64,000 bases of DNA from Nostoc sp. NIES-3756 (GCF_001548375.1 NZ_AP017295.1:2886501-2950500); one strand, 5' to 3'; shown: positions 25,435-35,267, counted from the stretch's first letter. Translations and numbers: made by a program. The notes: a model not told the origin generated them from the letters alone.

Positions 25435-27450
25435 CTATTTCTTAGGTGTAAATTGCACAATGATTTCTGCGGCTGAACCAAGTTGAAATTCTTTTTCTCC
25501 CAGTTCAAGGCGGAAATTATCAGGGTCTATTGATGTGCGATCGCTACCATCAATACTGACTCTGGTCACTTCTAGAGAATTGGGTCTAAAGAAGTCAGGT
25601 AAAACATTGAGCGATCGCTGCCGACAATCAGGATTAGGTTTGAAATACAAACAGAAGGGTTCTTTTGTCACATAAGTACTGATATAGACATGAGCCAAAT
25701 AATTCAATTCAAAAGCATGGTAGCCAGAAATTGAATGTCCTCCTTTCTGTCCGTACTGACCCAAAGTAATTGCATCGCCACTTTCGCTAACTCGAAAGAA
25801 AATACCTTTATTGTCTTGGTCAAGAAAGAAGAGATTCCAAAATGCGGCGGTTTCTTGTGCTAACCGTAAATACTCTTGTTTTTGGTCATGATTTTCATTA
25901 CTGCAACCATGAAGAATTAAATAGGCTAATAGGGCTTGTTCTTGTTGCCAGAAGTCTTTAGTATTAAACCAAGGAAATTCTAGTGGCGTTCCATTTTCAG
26001 GATTACGTTCTAAAGTATCAAAGATACCACCCCTAAATAAATCTACGCCAATCTCTGCCATTTTCATGCCTAAATTGTCTGCTAGCTTCATTAACTTATC
26101 GGCTAGGCGTTGTGATTCTTCGGCTTCTGATGCCTTATCAGCCGCAGATTGAGCAGCTACGGAATAATAATAGTTGGCAACACGAGTCAGGTTCCAGGCT
26201 ATCTTTAAATTGTGTCCGACAACAGCCCGATTTTGTTGCCATCGCCAATTATGATCCGGTTTCCAATCTCGGAAAAATCGCTCATTCACATACGGAACTG
26301 TGGGATCTGGATCGGGAAATCTATCGACAATGATTGTGGAGGCTGTTTTGAGTATCTTTTTGCAGATTGCTAAAAATTGCTCGATTTCTTCGTGACCATG
26401 ATCAGTTAGTGGCAAGGGATCTAATGCCAATATCACGTTAATTAAATAAGCGGGGATATGATCCCCAATCGAGTTCCAATTTTTTTTGGCTTGGTTATCA
26501 CCAAGAGCAGGATTATCCCAATTTAAAGTTACATAATCAAGGTGGGAAAAATAATCACCGTAAGCATTTTTGCCGTAATCTGATTGTGGATCAGAAAAGA
26601 AATCATTAAAGGTATGAACAGTGCGCTTGATATCATCAAGTACTTCCCAATCTAAAGTGATTCGATAATACTGAGCTAATCCAGCTAAGGCGTAAATTTG
26701 TTCGTAAAGTGGGATAGTATCTCTATCATCCTCGTTGAGAGAGCGTATATACAACTGATAACTGTACTTAGTTTTACGCTTACCAAAAGCCCAAAAACAA
26801 TGTTTGCCATCAGATGTTAAACTACGAAAAGTTTCTCTTTGGTATTGAACTCCAGCACGAGCAGCTGAAAGATAACGTTCGCCTCCAGTTAGCAAGTAAG
26901 CAGAGGAAAGTCCATAAATCAGCCTCGAAAGAGTTGCACATTCTTGAATGTTGTCATCTACTGGTAAACCAATGATGTTCAAGTTAGTTTGGTAAAGGGC
27001 AAAATCATCGATTTCGTAAGTTTGTTTATTAGGAAATAAATAGCCTAACCAACTATCTGCTAGGCGAGAAATTTGGGTTAGCCACCAGTGTGTCTGCTCA
27101 AAAACTAGTTCTTCTTGACCTCTATATGAATTTATTAAATTAATAATGCGGGCATCATATTGGCAGCTACCATTATTTTCTTGATACACCCCTTGTAGAA
27201 CTACTAAGTCATTAGGCTGGATGTATTTTCTCACCAAATCTGCTGGTAAAGACTGATGAAAATTTTCAGGAGTAGGGACGCGATCGCGATTTATACCATC
27301 TAAATTTTGTAAAAATTGAAATCTTGTTTCCTTGCCTACTGCAACTTGAAACTCATCTCCACTACGGCATTTAATATTAAATCTGCCTTGCTCTTGTGAA
27401 ACATCAGTAACTTTGCCCATTATGGTTGTGTTAACAGTAAATTGCTTCAT
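25435..27450 (-). CDS. AGE family epimerase/isomerase-like protein with N-terminal extension
   Basis: The 671-residue protein starts with a small beta-rich domain (residues 1-110, TIMGKVTDVSQEQGRFNIKCRSGDEFQV), OB-fold-like in appearance. The rest looks like an alpha/alpha barrel of the N-acylglucosamine 2-epimerase/cellobiose epimerase class, with RLIYGLSSAYLLTGGERYL, an HLDYVTLNWDNPALG segment and a late GGHSISGYHAFELNYLAHVY motif with histidines. AAGGAA five bases before the ATG supports the start. It appears to be the first gene of the eleven-gene cluster. Enzymatic assignment within the superfamily is uncertain. Confidence 0.72.
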   Translation of the reverse strand: MKQFTVNTTIMGKVTDVSQEQGRFNIKCRSGDEFQVAVGKETRFQFLQNLDGINRDRVPTPENFHQSLPADLVRKYIQPNDLVVLQGVYQENNGSCQYDARIINLINSYRGQEELVFEQTHWWLTQISRLADSWLGYLFPNKQTYEIDDFALYQTNLNIIGLPVDDNIQECATLSRLIYGLSSAYLLTGGERYLSAARAGVQYQRETFRSLTSDGKHCFWAFGKRKTKYSYQLYIRSLNEDDRDTIPLYEQIYALAGLAQYYRITLDWEVLDDIKRTVHTFNDFFSDPQSDYGKNAYGDYFSHLDYVTLNWDNPALGDNQAKKNWNSIGDHIPAYLINVILALDPLPLTDHGHEEIEQFLAICKKILKTASTIIVDRFPDPDPTVPYVNERFFRDWKPDHNWRWQQNRAVVGHNLKIAWNLTRVANYYYSVAAQSAADKASEAEESQRLADKLMKLADNLGMKMAEIGVDLFRGGIFDTLERNPENGTPLEFPWFNTKDFWQQEQALLAYLILHGCSNENHDQKQEYLRLAQETAAFWNLFFLDQDNKGIFFRVSESGDAITLGQYGQKGGHSISGYHAFELNYLAHVYISTYVTKEPFCLYFKPNPDCRQRSLNVLPDFFRPNSLEVTRVSIDGSDRTSIDPDNFRLELGEKEFQLGSAAEIIVQFTPKK

Positions 27451-28588
27451 AAATTCCTTGTTTTTATTTTTATATGGAAAGTTTATATTTGAATTAATCT
27501 GCCTGCATCTTCAGTAAGGTTAAATCCACAATAAATTTTTTCCAACTCCAGCAAATATTTAATAATTTAAGGTTCTACCGTACTTTTTATGCCAAATTAA
27601 CAGCCTGGAGGAGAGAATTCTTAACAGGGAACAAAGGAAAAAAGTAACATTAAATCATCTTCTCAGGAGAATAAATATGATGTTCTATAATTCACCAGCT
27701 TTTCGGGATTTTATCAAGTCGATTTAGCATAACAGATACTGAAGAACCGATTTTAATTATTTTTTATCTAAGATTTGAGTATTTATTTTTTAATTTCATC
27801 AATATTGATTGAATAAGTCAAAATTTTATCTTAAGCAAAGGATTCAATGAAATCCAGTTAAAGGAATAATTCTCAAAACTGGCTTCGCATTCATACGCTA
27901 TCAGCTAAATGCAAAACATCTTGTTAAGTTTACACCCTTAATTTATCTCATTAAAGCCGTTTTTAGGTGTAAATTTAAAGTTATCACAACTATAGACAGA
28001 CAGTCATACAGCCATTAATAAAATTGCTATCTCTGTTGCTTAATAAATAGCTTTAATAGGTTTAAATTCCTTCAAGATACATAATTCAATTAGTTATGAA
28101 TTTAGTTTAGTCAAAAGCAACAATCGTCTATCTTAAGTTGGATAATATTTGGTATTTTAAACTACAGATTAAAGTTTTCATATTACTTGAGGTAGAAATA
28201 AAATTTTTATAGCCGAATATATCGGTTTTAATTTTAGTATTTGATTAATTTTGAATCTTGAGAATGCCTGTTATGAAGTTGTAGAAATCGCTTGTTCAAA
28301 CAATGTAGAATGTTTGAAATTAATGACAAGTCATGGTTACATCCCGACAATCAAACAAGGCAGCGAAGTCACAAATATCAAAATAGACGATCGCGTCATC
28401 GTACCATTCCCTATCGCTTTTAGGGCTAATTCATGTTCTACAGAGAAAAATCAGACTCTTGTTTGTGCGTAGGCTACTTACCCAAACAAAATAACCAAGG
28501 AACGAAAGTATCAAGTTCCAAGTATTTTCTCTCGTTACGAAGAATTAGCCCTTAGAGCAAACTTTCCAAGACGAATTTTGAATTGATA
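27451..28588. other. Long AT-rich intergenic region upstream of the cluster
   Basis: About 1.1 kb separates the AGE and GH63 genes. From 27451 to about 28250 no coding feature or clear repeat was recognised, and HIP1 sites are absent. The promoter of the cluster should lie close to 27450. The right part holds a probable alcohol dehydrogenase remnant, listed separately. Confidence 0.5.
28251..28472 (+). pseudogene. Remnant of a zinc-type alcohol dehydrogenase gene
   Basis: A 73-codon frame contains GSEVTNIKIDDRVIVPFPIA, which resembles the segment of zinc-dependent alcohol dehydrogenases that precedes the structural-zinc cysteines (G.EV..LKVGDRVVVPFPIACG). The cysteine cluster that should follow is disrupted (FRANSCSTEK), and the GHE and Rossmann parts are missing. 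This looks like a decayed fragment. The match is short, so chance cannot be excluded. Confidence 0.4.
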
Positions 28589-31246
28589 TTACTCCTGCAC
28601 CCGACACTCAGCATTTTGGAGAATCATCATCGCCACTAATCCCGTCCAACCCGTTTGGTGACTAGCGCCAATCCCAACTCCGTTATCTCCATGAAAATAC
28701 TCGTAAAATAAGATACAGTTGCGCCAGTGTGGATCAGATTGAAATATTTCTAGACCACCATATACGGGACGACGACCTGTAGAGTCTTGTTGAAAAATTG
28801 CCACCAAACGATCAGATATGGCGATCGCCACTTCTTTTAAGGTCATTTCTTGCCCAGAACCCGTAGGACATTCCACCTTCAAGCTATCGCCGAAATAATC
28901 ATAAAATTTCCACAAAGCTTCAATAATTAAGTAATTCACAGGGAACCAAATCGGCCCACGCCAGTTAGAGTTTCCACCAAACAATTCTGTAGTCGATTCC
29001 GCCGGCTCATAGCGGACGCAGTAATCATGATCTCCTTGATGCAGGATGTATGGGTGTTCCTGATGATACTTAGAAACTGAGCGTATCCCGTAGTTACTAA
29101 AAAATTCATTCTCGTCTAACATCCGTTGTAAGATGCGTTGTAACTTGGCTTTATAAGCGATCGCCAAGAGCCTCCGCGCTCCTATTCCCGGTGTTTCCAT
29201 ACAAGCGACATTGTTCTTCAAATCTGGACGGTTACGGATAAACCATTCCATTCGCCGCTTGAAGCCAGGAAAACGGTGTAAAGTTTCTAACTCTAGCACT
29301 GTCACAGCATAGAGAGGAATTAACCCTACCATTGAGCGCACTTTCAGGGGGAATTGTTCGCCATTGGGTAAATGCAGCGCATCATAGTAAAAGCCATCTT
29401 CCTCATTCCACAAGGAAATATCTGCATTACCAATGCCATCAATAGCATCAGCGATGTAAAGAAAATGTTCAAAAAACTTGCTGGCAATGTCTTCATAGGT
29501 AGAATCGGCTTGAGCCAGTTCTAAGGCGATCGCTAACATATTTAAACAGTACATTCCCATCCAGCTTGTACCGTCTGCTTGGTTGAGGTGTCCGCCTGTG
29601 GGTAATTCTTTGCTGCGGTCAAATACACCAATGTTGTCCAGACCTAAAAACCCACCTTGAAAGACGTTTTTACCTTCGACATCTTTGCGATTTACCCACC
29701 AAGTAAAATTAAGTAACAGCTTGTGAAAAACCCTTTGTAGAAAAGCGCGATCACCCTTGCCATATAACTTCTGCTCAAGTTCATATACACGCAAAGCTGC
29801 CCACGCTTGCACCGGGGGATTAACATCACTAAACGCCCACTCATAAGCGGGTAGTTGCCCATTCGGCTGCATATACCATTCCCGTGTCAGCCGTTCTAAT
29901 TGCAACTTGGCAAAATCTGGGTCGATGGCGGCAAAGGGGATCAGATGAAAAGCTAGATCCCACGCAGCAAACCAAGGATATTCCCATTTGTCTGGCATGG
30001 AAAGAATATCTTCACTAAACAAACTAATCCACTCATGGTTGCGTCCGGCTTTTCTTTCTGGCGGTGGTGGTGGTTGTCCTGGGTCGCCATGCAGCCAGTT
30101 ATGTACGATGTAGTTATAATACTGCTTACTCCACAACAAGCCGGCAAACGCCTGTCGTTGAATATTGCGCTCATCTGCGGACAAGGGAAAAGGACATATA
30201 CGTTGGTAAAACTCATCGGCTTCCACTATCCGCGTCTGGAAGATAATATCGAAATCATTACCAAAGGGGTCTGGTAATGTTTGCACATCACTCAACCGCA
30301 GACGCAATACTTGAGTTTCCCCAGGCGCGAACTGTAATTTGTAATGGGCGGCAAATTTTGTCCCTAGACGCTGGGGATTAACGGCTACTGTTTTGCCATT
30401 AACTACATAATCGTTAATCCCATCTTTGACGTAAGGCGATTCATTGCTAAAACCAAATAATCTTTCGTAGTTAGTTTCGTTATTTGTAAATAGAAGTTCT
30501 GCACCGCTTTGGCAATACAACCAGCGAGTTTCCAATGTGGGATGCTCTGCTTCAATTAAACTGAAGTTGTCATCTGAACTCACCACTTTAATAAATGGTT
30601 CGTCAATTTCCCCATCCTTCTGCCAAAGTTTGCGAAACCAGAGTGTGGGTAGTAAATGGAGTGTGGCTACTTGAGAACTGCGGTTAGTGATAGTAATCTG
30701 CATCAAAATATCTTCTGGTGCAGCCTTGGCATATTCTACAAACACATCAAAATAGTGATTATCGGCAAAAATGCCTGTATCCATTAGCTCAAACTCTGGC
30801 TCAAATTTGCTACGGCGTTGATTTTCTTCTACCAATTGCGCGTAAGGAAATGCTTGTTGGGGATACTTGTACAAACATTTCATGTAGGAATGGGTGGGTG
30901 TGTTGTCTAAATAAAAATAATATTCTTTTACATCTTCACCGTGATTCCCTTCTGTTCCCGTCAACCCGAACAACCGTTCTTTGAGGATGGGATCATGACC
31001 ATTCCAAAGTGCGATCGCCAAACACAAACGTTGCTTATTATCAGAAATACCAGCAATCCCATCTTCACCCCAACGGTAAGCCCGCGATCTAGCATGGTCG
31101 TGAGGAAAGTAGTCCCAAGCAGTACCATCATGACTATAATCTTCGCGCACCGTTCCCCATTGGCGATCGCTCAGATAAGGCCCCCAGCGTTTCCAGTAGG
31201 CGACACGTTCCCGATCCTGTTGCAATCTTATTTCTTCTGGAGTCAT
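28589..31246 (-). CDS. GH63-family glucosidase
   Basis: The 885-residue protein matches bacterial GH63 glucosidases (MGH1 type): the opening [25 protein letters not shown] and [18 protein letters not shown], a beta-sandwich N-terminal domain, then an (alpha/alpha)6 barrel with [18 protein letters not shown] (about 420-440) and [20 protein letters not shown] with conserved acidic and aromatic residues. No signal peptide is seen. The last residues (NAECRVQE) lie in sequence resembling a Nostoc intergenic heptamer, so the C-terminus may have been extended. It acts on an unknown glucoside and lies upstream of the sugar-type cluster on the same strand. Confidence 0.85.
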   Translation of the reverse strand: MTPEEIRLQQDRERVAYWKRWGPYLSDRQWGTVREDYSHDGTAWDYFPHDHARSRAYRWGEDGIAGISDNKQRLCLAIALWNGHDPILKERLFGLTGTEGNHGEDVKEYYFYLDNTPTHSYMKCLYKYPQQAFPYAQLVEENQRRSKFEPEFELMDTGIFADNHYFDVFVEYAKAAPEDILMQITITNRSSQVATLHLLPTLWFRKLWQKDGEIDEPFIKVVSSDDNFSLIEAEHPTLETRWLYCQSGAELLFTNNETNYERLFGFSNESPYVKDGINDYVVNGKTVAVNPQRLGTKFAAHYKLQFAPGETQVLRLRLSDVQTLPDPFGNDFDIIFQTRIVEADEFYQRICPFPLSADERNIQRQAFAGLLWSKQYYNYIVHNWLHGDPGQPPPPPERKAGRNHEWISLFSEDILSMPDKWEYPWFAAWDLAFHLIPFAAIDPDFAKLQLERLTREWYMQPNGQLPAYEWAFSDVNPPVQAWAALRVYELEQKLYGKGDRAFLQRVFHKLLLNFTWWVNRKDVEGKNVFQGGFLGLDNIGVFDRSKELPTGGHLNQADGTSWMGMYCLNMLAIALELAQADSTYEDIASKFFEHFLYIADAIDGIGNADISLWNEEDGFYYDALHLPNGEQFPLKVRSMVGLIPLYAVTVLELETLHRFPGFKRRMEWFIRNRPDLKNNVACMETPGIGARRLLAIAYKAKLQRILQRMLDENEFFSNYGIRSVSKYHQEHPYILHQGDHDYCVRYEPAESTTELFGGNSNWRGPIWFPVNYLIIEALWKFYDYFGDSLKVECPTGSGQEMTLKEVAIAISDRLVAIFQQDSTGRRPVYGGLEIFQSDPHWRNCILFYEYFHGDNGVGIGASHQTGWTGLVAMMILQNAECRVQE

Positions 31247-31548
31247 AACAATTCAAAATTCAAAATTCAAAAAACCAGATTTAGCATAGGTTTGTGGGTT
31301 AACATCTTTATCATATTTTTTGTGGGAGTTGAATATTTGCGGGAGCTTATATAATTACAGGTTTGACTGTTTGTTTTAGCCATATTAAGCTTCTTTTTTA
31401 GGTGTTCCTGAATGAGGCAGGAATTAATTTATGAAATAGAAGATGATCTGAAATTTATATTTCTTAAAACACATAATTTTAAATCAAAAATGTGATTAAA
31501 TATCCTGTTAATATCAATTCAGTACAATTTACTTAATAAAAATTAACA
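31247..31548. other. Divergent promoter region, GH63 / PEP-CTERM
   Basis: This 302-base AT-rich gap lies between divergent genes. Next to the GH63 start there are tandem ATTCAAA copies (about 31254-31271), a common cyanobacterial micro-repeat. No other feature was recognised. Confidence 0.45.
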
Positions 31549-32199
31549 ATGTTAAGTATGAAAGTAGTTTTTGATTCATCTCTAGCTAGCTGCATGAAAA
31601 TTGCTTCTACTGCAATATTTAGTGCGGCTATCGGCTTCAGTAGTGTTTTACCTGTAGCTGCGGCAACGGCAACCTTTACAATACAAGGAATATTTAATGA
31701 TAGTCAGCCATTTTCAGGGATATTGTTAACTGAAAATAACATTCTTGTAGATTATCAAATTGAAGTTGGTAGCTCTATAGTTCCTACTCAATATGGTTTC
31801 TTAACTATAGATCCCTTTACTTATAGCCCAACTACTTGTCATCCAGTGGCATCCTATTGTTTCAACAGTGGGAGTATTAGTTCTACGTTGTTAGAAGTTA
31901 ATTCCTCTGCGGTAAGTGGAAGTAACTGGGAGTATAGAACTTTTAGTTTTAATTTCCTCAACGGTTTCTCAACAAATGACAATATAGTAATTAGTGGTAA
32001 TGCTTTTGAATCCTTTAGTTGTTCAAGATGCGGTGGAAACGCACCTTCAGGTTTTGAACGAGGCGGAGATGGAGTTGTAACTTTGGTAAGTTCAGAAGTT
32101 ACCGTACCTGAACCTACAATCAACTGGGCCGTATTGAGTGCTAGTATTTTATGCTCAACAGTATTACGCAAAAAAATAATAAAAAATATTTCTATATGA
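31549..32199 (+). CDS. PEP-CTERM sorted secreted protein
   Basis: The 216-residue protein has an N-terminal signal sequence (KIASTAIFSAAIGFSSVLPVAAA, cleavage near residue 39-41), a beta-rich middle without a recognised domain, and a C-terminal tripartite sorting signal: VPEP (residues 186-189), a hydrophobic helix (WAVLSASILCSTVL) and a basic tail (RKK). PEP-CTERM proteins are processed by an exosortase and often go to the envelope or exopolysaccharide. There are four Cys in the body (TCHP, SYCF, SCSRC). Internal ATG at residue 4 is another possible start. Confidence 0.8.
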   Translation: MLSMKVVFDSSLASCMKIASTAIFSAAIGFSSVLPVAAATATFTIQGIFNDSQPFSGILLTENNILVDYQIEVGSSIVPTQYGFLTIDPFTYSPTTCHPVASYCFNSGSISSTLLEVNSSAVSGSNWEYRTFSFNFLNGFSTNDNIVISGNAFESFSCSRCGGNAPSGFERGGDGVVTLVSSEVTVPEPTINWAVLSASILCSTVLRKKIIKNISI

Positions 32200-32219
32200 A
32201 AAAATAGCCCATAGATCCT

Positions 32220-32363
32220 CTATACCTACCGCCCTACTCGCCTGACCTCAATCGGATTGAAAAGTGTTGGGTGACTTTAAAAAGTCGGGTTCGCAAGCTT
32301 TTACCTAAATCCAATAATTTACGTGATGCAATGGAAACTGCTCTCAAGCAAGCAGCGTCCTAA
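32220..32363 (+). pseudogene. C-terminal remnant of an IS630-type transposase
   Basis: The frame reads LYLPPYSPDLNRIEKCWVTL and then KSRVRKLLPKS up to a TAA at 32361. The PPYSPDLN.IE..W wording is the C-terminal DDE signature of IS630-family transposases, including the last catalytic Glu. The upstream catalytic part is absent; the PEP-CTERM gene ends 20 bases before. No inverted repeat of an intact element was seen, so this is a relic. Confidence 0.85.
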
Positions 32364-32388
32364 CTAAGCTGGCTACGGCTATATCAGC

Positions 32389-32612
32389 ACTCGGTAACGA
32401 GTCTTTGATACTCGGCGATGAGTCTTGAATACTCGGCGATGAGTCTTGAATACTCGGCGATGAGTCTTTGATACTCGGCGATGAGTCTTTGATACTCGGC
32501 AACGAGTCTTTGACACTCGGCGATGAGTCTTTGACACTCGGCGATGAGTCTTTGATACTCGGCGATGAGTCTTTGATACTCGGCGACGAGTCTTTGATAC
32601 TCGGCGACGAGC
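32389..32612 (+). repeat. Eleven-unit 21-bp tandem array, each unit a GNRA-tetraloop hairpin
   Basis: Units start at 32389, 32410, 32431 and so on, exactly every 21 bases to 32599. Each has the form ACTCG-GNRA-YGAGT followed by a 7-base spacer (CTTTGAT or a variant). The loops are GTAA in unit 1, GCAA in unit 6 and GCGA in the other nine, and all fit GNRA. The 3' arm varies between CGAGT and TGAGT, which keeps a G-C or G-U pair in RNA read from the plus strand; on the other strand the T variant would give a mismatch. Only unit 11 loses the terminal pair. The array is 26 bases after the IS630 remnant. Confidence 0.9.
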
Positions 32613-32827
32613 CTCAGAACTCTATTAATAATAATGAGTGATTAATTGATAACTGATTTAATTAGGTCGAGCGGAAGTATTATTTCCCTCTCCACCTAAC
32701 TCAACTCCTTTTATAAAGATTTGTACATTTGTTCGTTATGCTAATTAGGGTATGAGGTTTTTACTGATATAAGTAAAATTATTGTAAATAGTAAAAAAAC
32801 TAACTCAGCTTTATATCTTAGTGCAGT
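32613..32827. other. Upstream region of the EACC1-like gene
   Basis: This AT-rich stretch lies between the hairpin array and the EACC1-like gene. No gene was recognised. The promoter of the EACC1-like gene should lie here; no motif is clear. Confidence 0.4.
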
Positions 32828-33205
32828 ATGACCGCAAACTCTAACATAAAGTTTACGATTACCTTCAATGACCCGGACTTGGATGCAGAAGAAAAAGACG
32901 AGCAAGCTCAACGACTGATTGCTGAACTTAAGCAAATTGACGAAGTAGATACAGTCGGTCGTGTTCTTGATCCCAACCCACCAGAAGGTAACAAAGCATT
33001 AGGTGGCTTTTTAGCTGGTTTATTAATGGCTGAGGTGAATGTAGCCAATGCGAAAAAGTTGATGGGATTTCTGGGCGATCGCCTCGGCGGTAAACCTATT
33101 GAACTAGCAGTGGAAGCGAACGGCAAAAAACTAACTGTGAAAGCCCACAGCCGAGAAGAACTGGAAGCTGCTATTAAAGCTGCTCAAGATTTTATAGCAG
33201 TATAA
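32828..33205 (+). CDS. EACC1-like effector-associated constant component
   Basis: The 125-residue soluble protein has a ferredoxin-like beta-alpha pattern: strand KFTITFND, helix EQAQRLIAELKQID, a GNKALGGFLAGLLMAEVNVANAKKLMGFLGDRL helix region and strands IELAVEANGKKLTVKAHS, then helix EELEAAIKAAQDFI. This resembles EACC1, a small constant component found beside variable effectors in cyanobacterial and actinobacterial conflict systems. The caspase gene lies 121 bases away on the opposite strand. The assignment rests on remembered family wording and is moderately sure. Confidence 0.65.
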   Translation: MTANSNIKFTITFNDPDLDAEEKDEQAQRLIAELKQIDEVDTVGRVLDPNPPEGNKALGGFLAGLLMAEVNVANAKKLMGFLGDRLGGKPIELAVEANGKKLTVKAHSREELEAAIKAAQDFIAV

Positions 33206-33249
33206 GTAAGTTAAAAGGCAAAAGTGGCGTTGCTAATTGGTGTTATGCC

Positions 33250-33305
33250 AATTCGTAATTCGTAATTCGTAATTCGTAATTCGTAATTCGTAATTCGTAA
33301 TTCGT
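33250..33305. repeat. STRR heptamer array (AATTCGT)
   Basis: Eight perfect head-to-tail copies of AATTCGT fill 33250-33305, between the convergent EACC1-like and caspase genes. The reverse complement of the unit (ACGAATT) makes the short arrays at 73-100 and 39543-39570. Confidence 0.9.
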
Positions 33306-33326
33306 AATTAAGAAAGCAAAAAGACC

Positions 33327-35267
33327 TTACTTACCGCGCCTTTTGAGTTCTTTAATTCTGTCCTGCGCTTTTTGAGCATTTAATATTTCTCCCTTTTTCT
33401 GAAACAGAGGGACTGCATCCTGATAATTTTTAATAGCTTCCGGTATATTGCCTAGTTCAGAGTTGATATCTCCCAAACTGAAGTAAGCAGAGGCTTTACC
33501 AAAATAGTTTGCTGCACGATTGACTTCTCCCCAGTTCTTGTTGATAGCAATTCCCTGAGTGAAATCTCTAAGCGCTCCCTTTTTATCAGCATCTGAGAAG
33601 TAGCGGGCAAGTCCTCGGTAATAATAGGCAATTGCTAGGTCAGACCTAAAATTAATTGCCTGTCGAAAATCTTCAAAAGCAGGTCGAAAGTTGCCCAACG
33701 AATAGTGAACAAAACCTCTATTGAAATAGGCAGAGGCAACACCATAGTAGTTAGTATCAGGATTGTCTGGCCCCCAGTTTTTGTTAATTTGAATTGCGCG
33801 AGTGTAATCTGCGATCGCTCCCTGGTTATTTCCTTGGTTTTGTTTGGTGAACGCCTGATTATATAATTCCAATGAACTAATGCTTGAGGCAGATGAAGTA
33901 GGACTGGCAATTGATGCAGGTGATTCAATTGGTTGATTGCGGGATGATGTTACCCCAAAATAAGTTACTAAAGCTAGAGAAATAGCAATGCTTGCCCCAA
34001 TAAGCAGTTTATGGTTTCTCAGAAATGTAACAGAAATAGCCTGCATTCTTGGAGTTCTAATTCCAGGTGGCGTAGGAATCTCAGCTTGGCTTACAGCTAA
34101 GGCTTTATTTGATGGGTTGACAGGTGTCACATCTTCACTGCGGAAGGAAGTTTGAGCCTGAATCAGTTCCTTTGGTTGACTTGAAGGTTGGATTACTGTT
34201 TTCTGAGAAGTAATTTGAGCTTCAATTAGGGCAATGTCTTCATCTCTGAGTTGTAAAACTCGTTGTAAATGTTTTAACTCGTTTTGAGTGTGGGTACTGA
34301 GAGAATGCTCACGCCCAATCGCCTCAACTAAAACTTGCTTATAGCGCTGTAATCTTTTCTGGTACTCCTGGTAAGGTTTAAGCACCTCATCTTCAATTGC
34401 CGCAGCAACTTCAGGTAGCAGTTCCAGCCCATCGCGTAGGGCATCTAAGGTATTACGCCCTACGACAGAAATCACGCCACGAATGGCAAAATGCTCAACT
34501 TCTTTACGATACCTTAGCTTGGGATCTTCGATGGGTGCTTGAGAAAGACGGATTTTGTAGCCTTCTTTAATGGCATAAATTTCTGGTTTCATTGCTGGCG
34601 CAGCTTCTTGAACTTTCCCTTTGGCATACTCATGCAACTCATCAATTGAAACTACACCATCGCTATCAATATCTGCTGCTCCAGTTGCAATTCCCTCGAC
34701 TAGATAACGAGTGTAAGTCGAAAGGTCTGATCCCTCCTGCTCGAAGGAATACTGGGTGGAAGTCGAAGACGTAAGGACAGCCCGTCCTTCTCCTCCGAGT
34801 TGGGTTTTAACATCTACAGAACCGTCATCCTTAGCTAACCAACCTTCAGCAAATGCTCCACTAAAACAACAATCTAGAATTACAACTTGTCGCTTAGAGC
34901 GGCTATTGCTCATAATGTCTTGTACAAAACTGGCTGGAACTGCTGTTGCTCGAATCAGTTCTCCCTGTGGAGTTTTACGAGTGATACGAGTAGCTAGATG
35001 CAGCTTACCGTTGTCGTCTTTGACACCATGACCAGAGAAAAACAGCAGTACTAGATCGTCTTTCTTGCGAGATGAAAACAAGGTTTCAATCGCTTCCTGC
35101 ATCTCCTGTGGTGTAGGATTTAACAACATTTTTACTTCATTAAATCCACCCACGTCGGGCTGCTGTAATACTCGCCGCATTTCCTCTACGTCTCTAGCAG
35201 ATCCAGGCAGGGGGGTCAAACCAGGTTCATAATCGCTGACCCCGATCACCAGTGCCATCTTAGCCAT
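33327..35267 (-). CDS. Caspase-like protease with helical linker, TM segment and TPR repeats
   Basis: The 646-residue protein starts with a caspase (peptidase C14) domain: His80 in FFSGHG and Cys134 in LDCCFSG form the dyad. Near residue 199 an ADIDSDGVVSIDEL segment resembles an EF-hand loop. A helical region follows (about 250-350), with the IRGVISVVGRNTLDALRDGLELLP wording seen in other cyanobacterial signalling proteins. Then come a Pro/Ser-rich linker, one TM helix (about 419-438) and about three to four TPRs (about 465-640). It should be a membrane-anchored protease activated by partner binding, as proposed for bacterial caspases in immunity or programmed death. It converges with the EACC1-like gene. 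Confidence 0.87.
   Translation of the reverse strand: MAKMALVIGVSDYEPGLTPLPGSARDVEEMRRVLQQPDVGGFNEVKMLLNPTPQEMQEAIETLFSSRKKDDLVLLFFSGHGVKDDNGKLHLATRITRKTPQGELIRATAVPASFVQDIMSNSRSKRQVVILDCCFSGAFAEGWLAKDDGSVDVKTQLGGEGRAVLTSSTSTQYSFEQEGSDLSTYTRYLVEGIATGAADIDSDGVVSIDELHEYAKGKVQEAAPAMKPEIYAIKEGYKIRLSQAPIEDPKLRYRKEVEHFAIRGVISVVGRNTLDALRDGLELLPEVAAAIEDEVLKPYQEYQKRLQRYKQVLVEAIGREHSLSTHTQNELKHLQRVLQLRDEDIALIEAQITSQKTVIQPSSQPKELIQAQTSFRSEDVTPVNPSNKALAVSQAEIPTPPGIRTPRMQAISVTFLRNHKLLIGASIAISLALVTYFGVTSSRNQPIESPASIASPTSSASSISSLELYNQAFTKQNQGNNQGAIADYTRAIQINKNWGPDNPDTNYYGVASAYFNRGFVHYSLGNFRPAFEDFRQAINFRSDLAIAYYYRGLARYFSDADKKGALRDFTQGIAINKNWGEVNRAANYFGKASAYFSLGDINSELGNIPEAIKNYQDAVPLFQKKGEILNAQKAQDRIKELKRRGK

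Noticed and set aside
32389..32625. A repeat peptide (LGDESLI on plus, IKDSSPS on minus) encoded by the 21-base array
   Set aside because: The plus frame has TGA in units 2 and 3 and the minus frame has a TGA just upstream with no start codon, so neither is a convincing gene.
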